A DNA stretch of 64,000 nt from Sandaracinaceae bacterium. GTDB taxonomy: Bacteria > Myxococcota_A > Polyangia > Polyangiales > Houyiibacteriaceae. The notes beneath the pieces were generated by a model. The model ran no database searches. It was not told the DNA's origin and saw only the letters and a program-made list of their open reading frames with translations. The position numbers were made by a program, and so were the translations under genes. Of this stretch, positions 10,132 to 21,796 are shown piece after piece. The first letter of the stretch is position 1, and the number at the start of each line of letters is the position of its first letter. The stretch lies in the NCBI GenBank assembly GCA_020633055.1, contig JACKEJ010000010.1, forward strand, positions 62,001 through 126,000, read 5' to 3'.

Positions 10132-10270
10132 GGACGGCGGCGGGGTGGGTCTCAGCAAGGGGATTGGGGGGGCCCCATTTCACGCGCCAAAGGCGCGTAG
10201 AAATGGGGGAGGCACCAAAGGGAGCCCCAGCGCGACCGGCCCCGCCGCGGGACCCACCCCGCCGCCGTCC
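10132..10270. repeat. Hairpin element, copy B (inverted relative to copy A)
   Basis: A 139-bp element whose outer arms 10132-10151 and 10251-10270 are perfect 20-bp inverted repeats (beginning GGACGGCGGCGGGG). Inside is a second perfect stem, CCCCATTTC-ACGCGCC / GGCGCGT-A-GAAATGGGG, around 10173-10208, then conserved words GGAGGCACC and GCGCGACCGGCCCC. The interior equals the reverse complement of copy A with few changes while the outer arms differ completely. It ends 27 bp before the parE stop codon. Confidence 0.75.
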
Positions 10271-10297
10271 CGCTCCGACGCAACCGCCCCGCACAGG

Positions 10298-12201
10298 CTA
10301 CAAGTCGAGCTCCTCCGCATCCGCCTGTCGGGCGCGCTCCATGATGAACTCGTACCGGCTCTGCGGGTCCTTCCCCATCAGCTGGCTGATGACCGTCTCC
10401 GCCTCGAGCGCGTCCTCGATGGTCACGCGCAGCGCGCGCCGCTGGCGCGGGTCCAGCGTGGTCTCCTTCAGGTCGCTCGCCGGCATCTCGCCCAACCCCT
10501 TGAAGCGGCTGATGTCGGGCTTCACGTTGCGCGGCAGCCCGCGCAGCACGCGGTCGCGCTGCTGCTCGTCCAGCGCCCAGTACGTCTCCTTGCCCGCGTC
10601 GATGCGGAACAGCGGCGGCTGCGCCAGGAACACGTGCCCGTTGCGGATGAGCGACGGCATCTTTCGGTAGAAGAACGTCAGCAAGAGCGTGGCGATGTGG
10701 TGCCCATCGCTGTCGGCGTCCATCAGCAGGAAGATGCGGTTGTAGCGCAGCTTGCTCAGGTCGAAGCCCTTGCCGATGCCCGTGCCCAAGGCGCTGACGA
10801 TGTTCTGCAGCTCCTTGTTGGCCAGCACCTGCGCGTCGGTCGCGCGCTCGGCGTTCAGCACCTTACCGCGCAGCGGCAAGATGGCCTGCGTGCGCCGGTC
10901 GCGCGCCGCCTTCGCGTTGCCACCGGCCGAGTCACCCTCGACCAGGAACAGCTCGCAGTCCGCCGGGTCCGTGCTGGCGCAGTCGCTCAGCTTGCCGGGC
11001 AGGTTCAGGCGGTGGCTGACCGCGGTCTTGCGGCTCACCTGCGCGCTGGCCGCGCGGCTGGCCTGGCGCGCGCGCGCCGAGATGATGATGCGCGCGATGA
11101 TGGCCTCGGCCGCCGACGAGTTGTTGTGCAGCCACTGCTCGAGCGCCGTGCGCACCGCGTTCTCGATGGGCGCGGTGACCTCGGCGTTGTTCAGGCGGTC
11201 CTTGGTCTGGCCCTGGAACTGCGGCTCGCTCACGTAGGCGCTGACCAGCGCCACCACGCCCTCGCGGATGTCCTCCGCCACGATCTTCAGGCCCTTGGGC
11301 GCGATGTTGTGCGCGTCCATGTAGCCGCGGATGGCCTTGTTCACCGCCTGCTTGAAGCCGTTCTCGTGCGTACCGCCGTTGCCCGTGGGGATGCCGTTGG
11401 CGTAGCTCTTGATGAGCTCGTCGGTGCCCTCGGTCCACTGCAGCGCCACCTCCACGCGCGGGTCTCCCTCGCGCTCGTAGGTGAAGGCCACCGGGTGGAT
11501 GGGGGGCTTCTTGCGTTGCGCCACCAGCTTGGTGAGGAAGTCCGCGATGCCGTTCGGGTGGTGGAACTCCTCGCGCGAGCCATCGCTCTCCAAGCGCAGC
11601 ACGATCTTGAGCCCACGGTGCAGGTAGCTCGTGGCCTCCAGCCGCTCGCGGATGCGGTCCGGCTCGAACGCGCCGCTCTTGCCGAAGATCTGCGGGTCGG
11701 GCTTGAAGTAGATCTCCGTGCCCTTCTTGCGCGCCTCGCCCACCTTCTTGACGGGCGCGAGGGGCACGCCGCGCTCGTAGCTCTGGCGGTACTCGCTGCC
11801 CTCACGACAGATGGTGGCCTCGAGCCGCTCGCTGAGCGCGTTCACCACGGACGAGCCCACGCCATGCAAGCCGCCCGACACCGCGTAGCCCTTGCCGCCG
11901 AACTTGCCGCCCGCGTGCAGCGTGCAGAGGATGAGCTCGAGCGCGCTCTTCTTGAACTTGGGGTGCTTGTCCACCGGGATGCCGCGCCCGTTGTCGGCCA
12001 CGCGCGCCCCCTTGAGGTCCGCGTCGATGGTGACCTCGATGCGCGACGCATGCCCGTTGATGGCCTCGTCCACGCAGTTGTCCACGATCTCCCACAGGAG
12101 GTGGTGGTAGCCCGTGCGGTCCGTGCCGCCGATGTACATGGCGGGGCGCTTGCGCACCGGCTCCAGGCCCTCGAGGACCTCGATCTGATCTGCGGAGTAA
12201 C

Positions 12202-12205
<4 letters not shown>
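10298..12205 (-). CDS. parE: DNA topoisomerase IV subunit B (type IIA, ParE-like)
   Basis: 635 residues, the length of ParE rather than the ~800 of proteobacterial GyrB. The N-terminal GHKL ATPase has EIVDNCVDEAINGH, DNGRGIPVD and GGLHGVGSSVVNALS. The TOPRIM domain has LFLVEGDSAGGNAK and later LMDADSDGHHI for metal binding. Together with ParC it unlinks and relaxes DNA using ATP. Its ATG overlaps the parC stop by 4 bp, so the two are translationally coupled. Calling it ParE rather than GyrB rests on length, the pairing with parC, and the ParE-like ARDRRTQAILPLRGK segment. Confidence 0.9.
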
Positions 12206-14616
<2,411 letters not shown>

Positions 14617-14695
14617 ATCGCCCAACGACTGCACTCGCGTTCAGGAGTGCGTGCGGCTGCGCAGATACCAAGGGCCACGCGGCAGAGCAAGCCCG

Positions 14696-15667
14696 TCAGT
14701 CGTCACGGGCGCGCAAAGGCACGGGCGCGAAGTGGTTCAAGGGCCAGGTCCCGCCCCCTCGCTCCGGGGCCGTCACGAGCGCCTCGCGCACCCAGGCTTT
14801 GGCGTGAATCACCGCGGGAAGCATGGGCTCCCCATGGGCCAGACGGGCCGCGATGGCGCTCGCCAGGCTGCAGCCCGTCCCGTGCCCGGCACGCGTCTCC
14901 ACGCGTTCGGCGCGCAGCTCGTGTAGCGATCCGTCGATCGCCAGCACGTCCACGGCGGGCCCTCTGAGGTGCCCCCCCTTCACCAGCACGGCGCGGGGTC
15001 CGAGGTCGAGCAGCGCCCGGGCGGCGTCGCGGGCCTGGGGCAGGGTCTGCACCTCGCGCCCCGTGAGCCAAGCGGCCTCGGCCAGGTTGGGGGTGAGCAC
15101 GGTCACCTGGGGCAGCAGCTCACGGCGCAGGACGTCACGCGCGTCCTCGGCCAGCAGCGCGCCCCCCGGGCCGGCCGAGGCCAAGCGCACCGGGTCCACC
15201 ACGCACAGGAGCGGCTGCGCCACATCGGGCTCGCCCACGCGGGGCGGACGGCGGGCGGACGCGTCGCGCAGGCACTCGGCCACCGCGCGCACGTTGGCCG
15301 CCGAGCCAAGCGCGCCCGTCTTGAGCACACGCACCGGCAGGTCGGTCAGCACGGCGCGCAGCTGCGCCGCCACCAGCGCCGCGTCCAGCACCACCACCTG
15401 CTCGCAGCCGCGCGTGTTCTGCACGGTGAGCAGGCTCATCACGGCCGCGCCATACACGCCGTGCTGGTGGAAGGTCTTGAGGTCCGCCTGGGCGCCAGCC
15501 CCGCCCGAAGGGTCCGAGCCGGCCACGGTCAGCGCAACCGGCGCGACCGCCTGCGTCGCCCGCTGGCCGTCGGGTGTCTGGTCCGCGTGGTTCGAGTCGT
15601 CCGTTCCAGCAGGCACCGCCCTGTTGTCGTCCGAGCCGTCGCCATCCGCAACCCGGCGCGGACGCAT
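14696..15667 (-). CDS. thiD: Hydroxymethylpyrimidine/phosphomethylpyrimidine kinase
   Basis: A ribokinase-fold ThiD that phosphorylates HMP and HMP-P for thiamine synthesis. The family signature TVAGSDPSGGAGAQADLKT begins the conserved part; LLTVQNTRG, VLTPNLAEAAWLTG and the anion-hole segment GHGTGCSLASAIAARLAHG follow. The frame stays open to 15757, only 6 bp from the divergent kinase start, so I use ATG 15665-15667; neither start has a clear ribosome site. This leaves a low-complexity N-terminal extension of ~43 residues with no known domain. No other thi gene is in the window. Confidence 0.85.
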   Translation of the reverse strand: MRPRRVADGDGSDDNRAVPAGTDDSNHADQTPDGQRATQAVAPVALTVAGSDPSGGAGAQADLKTFHQHGVYGAAVMSLLTVQNTRGCEQVVVLDAALVAAQLRAVLTDLPVRVLKTGALGSAANVRAVAECLRDASARRPPRVGEPDVAQPLLCVVDPVRLASAGPGGALLAEDARDVLRRELLPQVTVLTPNLAEAAWLTGREVQTLPQARDAARALLDLGPRAVLVKGGHLRGPAVDVLAIDGSLHELRAERVETRAGHGTGCSLASAIAARLAHGEPMLPAVIHAKAWVREALVTAPERGGGTWPLNHFAPVPLRARDD

Positions 15668-15763
15668 CGACGGCGCACGCGTGACGTGCTCTGTGGCACG
15701 CCCGCGGAGCCGGGCTGGACGGAAGGTCACCACGCGTGAGAGCGTAGCCCTCACCATCAGGCC

Positions 15764-18700
15764 ATGACCAACGACGCCGCGACCACGCTGGTAGCGATCA
15801 GCAAGCGCTTCGAGGTCATCCGTGAGCTCGGCCGTGGCGGCATGGGGGTGGTGCTGGAGGCCTTCGATGCGGCGCGCGGCCTAAACGTCGCGCTGAAGCT
15901 CATCCCCGACGGGAGCGCCCAGGGCACGCTGGCGCTGAAGCGCGAGTTCCGGGTGCTGGCGGACCTGCAGCACCCCAACCTGGTGCGGCTGCTCGACCTG
16001 GTGGTGCAGCCACAGGGCTCCTTCTTCACGATGGAGCTGATCGATGGCGTGGACTTCCTCGAGCACTGTCGCCCGGGCGGAGACCTGCGCGCCGCACCGC
16101 ACGTGAGCACCGTGGTGGCCCGCACGCTCGGCTCGTCCGGCTGGACCGACGGCGACGACGCCGCCCAAACGGACACACACGGCGACGCGGGCGTGACACG
16201 GGTCGACGAGGCGCGCCTGCGCCGGGCGGTGGAGCAGCTGGTGCACGGGCTGTCGGCGCTGCACGCCGAGGGCCTCGTGCATCGGGACTTGAAGCCCAAC
16301 AACTGCATGGTGTCGCGCGGCGGGCGCGTGGTGCTGCTCGACTTCGGTCTGGTGCAGCCCGTCGCGACGGAGCTCGGCCGGGGGAGTGGGCGCATCGTGG
16401 GCACGGTCGCCTACATGGCCCCCGAGCAGGCTCGCGGGGAGACCCACCTGGGCCCCGCCACGGACTGGTACGCCCTCGGCGTGATGCTGTACGAGGCCCT
16501 GTCCGGCGTGCGGCCGTTCGAAGGGAACGCGACGAGCATCATCGTCGCGAAGCTCACCGCGGAGCCGCGGCCCCTGCACGAGCTGGCGCCCGAGGTCGCG
16601 CCGGATCTGGCGGAGCTGAGCATGGCGCTGCTGGCGCGCGACCCGGCGGCCCGACCGGATGCCGCGGCGATCTTGGCGCGCCTCACCGGCGCGCGCGCCT
16701 CCCTGCCCCCCGGTCCACGCGGCGCCCCGCTGGTGCAGCGTGACAAGGAGCTGGCTGCGCTGGAGGACATCCTCGCGCGTCTCGCGCGGGGCCGCGGTGC
16801 CATCGTGCTCATCCGAGGCGTGTCCGGAGCGGGGAAGTCGGCGCTGGTCACGCGGGCGCTCCAAGCGTTCGGGGCCAAGAAGCGCGCCGTGGTGCTGACG
16901 GGCCGGTGCTACCCACGCGAGGTCGTCCCGTTCAACGCCTTCGATCGCGTGATCGACCAGCTGGTCACGGCGCACTCCGAGCGGGTGAGCGAGGTGCTCC
17001 GCGCGCTCGGTGGCGAAGACGTGGCCGCGCTGGCACGCATCTTCCCGGCTCTCTCCGCGCTGGTGGGGTTCCACGCCGACACCACGGAGCCGCTTGGTGT
17101 GGAGGCGCGCCAACACACGCGTGACCGGGCGTTTCGCGCCGTCCGAAAGCTGCTGAGCGGCCTCGCTGCGTACTGTCCGGTGGTGATTTCGCTCGACGAC
17201 GTGCAGTGGGCGGACGCCGACAGCCTCGCGCTGGCGGGCGCGCTCGCCAACACCTCGTCGCTGGGCGGCGTCGGCCTCCTGGTGAGCTACAGGCAAGCCG
17301 ACGAGGCCCCGCCGCGCTTCGCGTCGCTGCTGCGTCGGGCAATCAACGACGCGTCCCTCCGCTGGGAGTTCCTGGAGCTGCCCGTCGGCCCCCTCGATCA
17401 CGCCGCCGCGGTCGCCTTGGCCGCGTCGCTGCTGGGGGACGACTCGGCCGACAGCGCGCGGCTGGCGGACTCCATCGCGACGGCCGCCGAAGGGCTGCCG
17501 ATTGGGATCGTCGAGCTCGCCCGGCTGGTGCGCGCAGAAGCAGAGGCCGGTCGCGCCATCGACTCGGTGGAGTCGGTGGACCACGCGATCCGCACGCGCT
17601 TCTCACGGCTCTCGCCCGCGGCCAGCCGCCTGCTGCACCTGGTCGCGGTGTCGGAGGGCCCGCTGCCCCTGAAGGTGGCGCGCCGCGCGCTCGGCGACGT
17701 GGAGGAGGACGACCCCACGGCCGTGCTCACCGGCAACCACTGGGTGCGCGAAGACAACGTGGGCGGCACGCTCATGTTGGACACGCAGCACGACCGGCTG
17801 CGCGAGGTGGTCGGCGGGACGCTGACGGCCGAGCTGCGTCGGGACTACCACCAGCTGCTGGCACAGGCGCTGGAGGTCGAAGAGCCCGCCATGCACGAGC
17901 ACCTCGCGCACCACCACGCGGAGGCGGGACACCGGACGCTGGCAGTGGCGCACGCGCGCACGGCGGCTGAACAGGCCATGCAGCAGCTGGCCTTCGACCG
18001 TGCCGCGAAGCTGCTGGGGCGCGCCGCCAGCCTCGCCAGCGAGGGGGAGCGGGGGCGCCTCGCCGTGCAGCTGGTCCAAGCGCTGGTCGCCGCGGGGCGC
18101 GGGAGCGAAGCGGCCGCCCTGGCGCTGCCGGCCGCGGCAGGACGCACGGATCAGGACGCGCGCGATCTGCGGCGCCTCGCTGCGGAGGGCCTGCTCCAGA
18201 CGGGTCGCGTGGACGCGGCGCTGGACGTGTATCGCAGCGTCGCCCGGGACGAGGCCATCACCCTCCCACGTGGCAAGGCGAGCACACTCACGGCGTTGCT
18301 CGCGGCCCGCGCCACCCTCGCGCTGCGGTCCGAGGTGCCGGCCGGGCAGGACGACGAGCGACAGCGACGGCGCATCGACGTGCTCACGGCGCTCAGCGCC
18401 GTCTTGCTGCTGATTGACCCGCTCAGCGGCGCCTTGATCCACACGCGGCGGCTGCTGCTGGCGCGGCAGTACGGCGACGCGCGCCAGCTGGCAATCGCGC
18501 TGGCGAGCGAGGGCGCGATGCGGTCGGCCATGGGCAACCGCGTGCGCGGGGCGGCCATCATCGCGGACGCGCAGCAGCGCGCCGAGGCCAGCGGCGACCC
18601 CTACGCCATCTCGGCCGCGCTCTTCGCCAGGGGCATCTTGGCGTACACGGAGTGGCGCCTGACCGACGCCGAGCGAGACCTGCACGAGTCGGAGGCCGTG

Positions 18701-19510
18701 CTGCTGGGCGCCGCCACGGGAGCCTCGTGGGAGCTCACCACGGGCCGGCTGTTCCGGTACTTCTCGGCCATCGCCGGGGGTCGCTACCGCTCGGCCCTGC
18801 ACGACCTGGCCGAGCACCGCGAGGACGCCCGGCGGCGACGCGACAGCTACGCGACCGCCGTGCTGGGGACCGCGTGCGCGGCGTTTCAGCACCTCGCGGT
18901 GGACCAGCCAGCAGGCGCCCACCAAGCGCTCGACGAGGCCCTCGACGGCTGGCCCGCGGAGCCGTTCTTGCTGCCTCACCTGCTCGAGGCCGTGACCCGG
19001 GCCGTGGTGTACGCCTACGAGCGACGGTTTGCAGAGGCCTACAGGCTGGCCGTCGCGACGCACAAGCGGGCGCAGCGCGCGGGACTGTTGCGCCACCAGA
19101 TCAACCGCGCGCGTGTGGACCAGCTGGTGGCGTGCTGCGCGGCCCGCCACGGAGACACTCGGCGGGCCACCCGCCACGCACGCGCGCTGCTGGACCAACC
19201 CCTGGGCGGCCTGGGCCCCGCGGGACACATGGTGCTGGGTGCGCTCGCCGCGGAGGCTGGCGACCACGTCGGGGCCGAGCGAGCGCTGAGGGCCGCCGTG
19301 GATGGGCTCATGGAGACCGAGTTCGGCTCCTGGCGCGCCGCCGCCTGCGCCGCCCTGGCCGAGCTGGTGTCTGCGGACGAGGCCGCGGCGCTCCGCGAGG
19401 TCGCGGACCAATGGGTGTCCGCGGAGGGCATCGTCGCCCCGCACCGTCTGTACGCGGTGTTCGTCCCGTGGTCCGTGTTCGACCGCGTCGAAAAGGAAGA
19501 GTCCGCATGA
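15764..19510 (+). CDS. Ser/Thr protein kinase fused to AAA-type ATPase and TPR-like repeats
   Basis: 1248 residues. The kinase domain is at about 17-310: GRGGMGVV loop, ALKLI lysine, catalytic HRDLKPNN near 172, DFG near 192 and MAPEQARGE. A predictor-ATPase follows with Walker A GVSGAGKS (about 351-358) and Walker B-like VISLDDVQWAD near 475. The remaining ~500 residues are Ala/Leu-rich helical repeats of TPR type. This kinase-ATPase-TPR layout is a known large kinase class of myxobacteria, thought to act in signalling hubs. An acidic insertion (about 118-150) lies within the kinase domain. The lipoprotein gene overlaps its stop by 4 bp. Confidence 0.9.
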   Translation: MTNDAATTLVAISKRFEVIRELGRGGMGVVLEAFDAARGLNVALKLIPDGSAQGTLALKREFRVLADLQHPNLVRLLDLVVQPQGSFFTMELIDGVDFLEHCRPGGDLRAAPHVSTVVARTLGSSGWTDGDDAAQTDTHGDAGVTRVDEARLRRAVEQLVHGLSALHAEGLVHRDLKPNNCMVSRGGRVVLLDFGLVQPVATELGRGSGRIVGTVAYMAPEQARGETHLGPATDWYALGVMLYEALSGVRPFEGNATSIIVAKLTAEPRPLHELAPEVAPDLAELSMALLARDPAARPDAAAILARLTGARASLPPGPRGAPLVQRDKELAALEDILARLARGRGAIVLIRGVSGAGKSALVTRALQAFGAKKRAVVLTGRCYPREVVPFNAFDRVIDQLVTAHSERVSEVLRALGGEDVAALARIFPALSALVGFHADTTEPLGVEARQHTRDRAFRAVRKLLSGLAAYCPVVISLDDVQWADADSLALAGALANTSSLGGVGLLVSYRQADEAPPRFASLLRRAINDASLRWEFLELPVGPLDHAAAVALAASLLGDDSADSARLADSIATAAEGLPIGIVELARLVRAEAEAGRAIDSVESVDHAIRTRFSRLSPAASRLLHLVAVSEGPLPLKVARRALGDVEEDDPTAVLTGNHWVREDNVGGTLMLDTQHDRLREVVGGTLTAELRRDYHQLLAQALEVEEPAMHEHLAHHHAEAGHRTLAVAHARTAAEQAMQQLAFDRAAKLLGRAASLASEGERGRLAVQLVQALVAAGRGSEAAALALPAAAGRTDQDARDLRRLAAEGLLQTGRVDAALDVYRSVARDEAITLPRGKASTLTALLAARATLALRSEVPAGQDDERQRRRIDVLTALSAVLLLIDPLSGALIHTRRLLLARQYGDARQLAIALASEGAMRSAMGNRVRGAAIIADAQQRAEASGDPYAISAALFARGILAYTEWRLTDAERDLHESEAVLLGAATGASWELTTGRLFRYFSAIAGGRYRSALHDLAEHREDARRRRDSYATAVLGTACAAFQHLAVDQPAGAHQALDEALDGWPAEPFLLPHLLEAVTRAVVYAYERRFAEAYRLAVATHKRAQRAGLLRHQINRARVDQLVACCAARHGDTRRATRHARALLDQPLGGLGPAGHMVLGALAAEAGDHVGAERALRAAVDGLMETEFGSWRAAACAALAELVSADEAAALREVADQWVSAEGIVAPHRLYAVFVPWSVFDRVEKEESA

Positions 19511-20097
19511 GGGCCATCGTCATCGCTGGGGTGATCGCGTTGTTGGCGCAGGGCTGTGGCGACGCCGCGCGCGTCCCGACGTTTCAGTCCGGGGTCCCTC
19601 CCGAGCGCCCGCTGCTGGGGCAGAGCCCCGAGGAGGAGCAGGCGTTCTGTGAAGAGGCGATGCGCTACATCGACGCGCTGTACCCGCTCGAGCTCGCGCA
19701 ACGCGGCGAGTGCATGACGGGCGCGCTGGTGCTGGGCCTGATCCGCGGTGAGCCGGCGTGCGAGACCGAGATGACACGCTGCCTGGCCGAGGCCGAGGAC
19801 ATCCCCGTGACCGACCTGATGTGCGACGTGCACGACTTCACACCCTACGCGGGGTGCGAGGCCACGGTGGGCGAGGTGGAGGCCTGCGCCAACGCCACCG
19901 CCGACACGGTGGTGCGCCTGGTGTGGCCTCTGGGCTGCGCCTACGCCTTCGAGCTGCTCGCGCGCGACGAGCCAGCCGCCGAGCTCGACGCCGCCATCGC
20001 GGCGCTGCGCAGTGGACCGTGTGCACCGCTCGCGCCCACCTGCCCGTACTTCGGTGTCGCGCTGGACGAGCTCGCCGACAACCTGCGCGGGCGCTGA
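19507..20097 (+). CDS. Small lipoprotein with conserved cysteines, coupled to the kinase gene
   Basis: 196 residues starting at an ATG that overlaps the preceding kinase stop (ATGA). The N-terminus is a lipoprotein signal with hydrophobic core and lipobox LAQGC (Cys17). The mature part has about ten cysteines in helical-looking segments (for example MTRCLAEAEDIP and CDVHDFTPYAGC), likely disulfide-bonded. I do not recognise the family. Tight coupling suggests it is made with the kinase and could be an outer sensor or partner, but that is inference. Confidence 0.7.
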   Translation: MRAIVIAGVIALLAQGCGDAARVPTFQSGVPPERPLLGQSPEEEQAFCEEAMRYIDALYPLELAQRGECMTGALVLGLIRGEPACETEMTRCLAEAEDIPVTDLMCDVHDFTPYAGCEATVGEVEACANATADTVVRLVWPLGCAYAFELLARDEPAAELDAAIAALRSGPCAPLAPTCPYFGVALDELADNLRGR

Positions 20098-20224
20098 GCC
20101 GAGGCACGGGCACCCGCAGCGGGCGCAGGGAACACACGCCGGACACGCGGCGTTGGCGAGCCACCCCCCATCCGGGCACCGTCCGGGCACTCCCCGGCAA
20201 CCCCTGCTACCCTCCCCCCGCTTC

Positions 20225-21706
20225 GTGACTCGTTCCCTCCCCACGACCCTGCTGGCCACCTCCTCCGCGCTGTGCTTCGCGCTAGCGTGCGGCGGTGGTG
20301 ACGAGCCCGAGAGCACAGAGCCGGAGCCCGTGGTGGCGGCCGAGCCGTCCGTCGCCGAAGAGGCCGACGCGGGCGCCGAGGGCGAGTTCGCCGAGCACAC
20401 CATCGCCCAGGGCCAGACCCTGTGGGACATCGCGCAGCTCTACGGGGTGTCCGTGCGCGACATCCTGGACGCCAACGAGATGACGCGCCGCGACGCGCGG
20501 CGCATCCACCCGGGCCAGGTGCTGCGCATCCCCGGGGTCACCGGGCCGCTCGAGCCCTCGGGCAGCACCGAGGACGCAGGGGTGGAGCTTGCCGTGGAAG
20601 AGGTGGCCGACGGAGGCGTACGCAGCGGCGACGGGGGCACGGACGAGCAGCTGGCGGCGGGCGCGTACCACACGCTGAGCGAAGGCGAGACGCTGTGGGA
20701 CCTGGCCAACGCGTACGACAAGACGGTGGACCAGCTGCTCGAGGCCAACACCTTCAACGACGACGACGTGCGCAGCCTGCGGCCGGGGCGTCGCATCCTC
20801 ATCCCGGGCATCGAGGCCAGCGACATCCGCAGCTCGGTGCGGCCCGAGGGGCGCGGCATCTGGCACACCGTGGGCGAGCGCGAGTCCATCTGGGAGATCG
20901 CGCGGCGCTACCGCATGGGGGCCAGCGAGATCATGGGCGCCAACAGCCTCAGCCGTGAGGACGTGAGCGACCTGCGCACCGGGCGGCGGCTGTTCATCCC
21001 TGGGCGCGGGCCCAGGCCGGGGTCGCGGCAGGCCTCGGCCGAGCGGCCCATCACACCGGCGCAGCGTCGGGCGCTGGGACGCGCGCGCCTGCTGGGGCTC
21101 GGGACCGACCGCGCGGGGCACAAGCTGCTGGGCGGTCTGGTGGAAGACCGCTGGCTGCGCGCGGCGGGCGGCAACGCGGGGCGCTTCGCGGGCACGCTGC
21201 GCTGGCCGGTGACCAACGGGCGCTTCGTGCGCGGCTACGGCTCCGGCGAGCAGGGCTACCACCTGGCGGTGGACATCGCAGGGGACATCGGCTGGAACGT
21301 GCGCGCGTCGGCCCCGGGCCTGGTGGGCTACTCGGGCGACGGCATCCGCGGCTACGGCAACATCGTGCTGGTCATCCACCAGGGCGGCTGGATCACCCTG
21401 TACGCGCACAACTCCGTGAACTTCGTGGTCGCGGGCGAGCGCGTGCGCGCCGGGGGCGTGTTGGCCGAGGTGGGCAGCACCGGCATCAGCCGCGGCCCGC
21501 ACGTGCACTTCGAGTTCATGTACAACGGGCAGAACTGCGACCCAGCGCGCCTGTTCCGGCCCGGCCTGCGCTACAGCGGCACCCGCTCGCGCCCCGGCAA
21601 CCTGGAGTGGCTGGTGCCCAACAACCGCCCGGACGACATCGCGTGTGGGCGGCGGCGGCGTCACCCCCGCGGGCGATGGACGCTGGACTCGGACGTCTCG
21701 CCGTAG
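20225..21706 (+). CDS. Lipoprotein with three LysM domains and M23 (LytM) peptidase domain
   Basis: 493 residues from GTG 20225. Earlier in-frame starts lie inside the preceding gene. Signal and lipobox FALAC give Cys22, followed by an acidic linker. Three LysM units bind peptidoglycan (HTIAQGQTLWDIA, HTLSEGETLWDLA, HTVGERESIWEIA, each ending in a VLRIP/ILIPG/LFIPG strand). The C-terminal M23 domain keeps its zinc ligands: HLAVD, and HVHFEF after YAHN. It is either a murein hydrolase or, as in NlpD, an amidase activator; the intact ligands favour hydrolase. It ends convergent to the next kinase gene with 90 bp between. Confidence 0.88.
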   Translation: MTRSLPTTLLATSSALCFALACGGGDEPESTEPEPVVAAEPSVAEEADAGAEGEFAEHTIAQGQTLWDIAQLYGVSVRDILDANEMTRRDARRIHPGQVLRIPGVTGPLEPSGSTEDAGVELAVEEVADGGVRSGDGGTDEQLAAGAYHTLSEGETLWDLANAYDKTVDQLLEANTFNDDDVRSLRPGRRILIPGIEASDIRSSVRPEGRGIWHTVGERESIWEIARRYRMGASEIMGANSLSREDVSDLRTGRRLFIPGRGPRPGSRQASAERPITPAQRRALGRARLLGLGTDRAGHKLLGGLVEDRWLRAAGGNAGRFAGTLRWPVTNGRFVRGYGSGEQGYHLAVDIAGDIGWNVRASAPGLVGYSGDGIRGYGNIVLVIHQGGWITLYAHNSVNFVVAGERVRAGGVLAEVGSTGISRGPHVHFEFMYNGQNCDPARLFRPGLRYSGTRSRPGNLEWLVPNNRPDDIACGRRRRHPRGRWTLDSDVSP

Positions 21707-21796
21707 CGTGCGGACGCTCTGGGCGCGCGTCGTGGAAGCGCGACCGCTGGGCGCGCCGCACCCGCTGCGACGGGAGCGCGACGAGAGCGCGGACCG

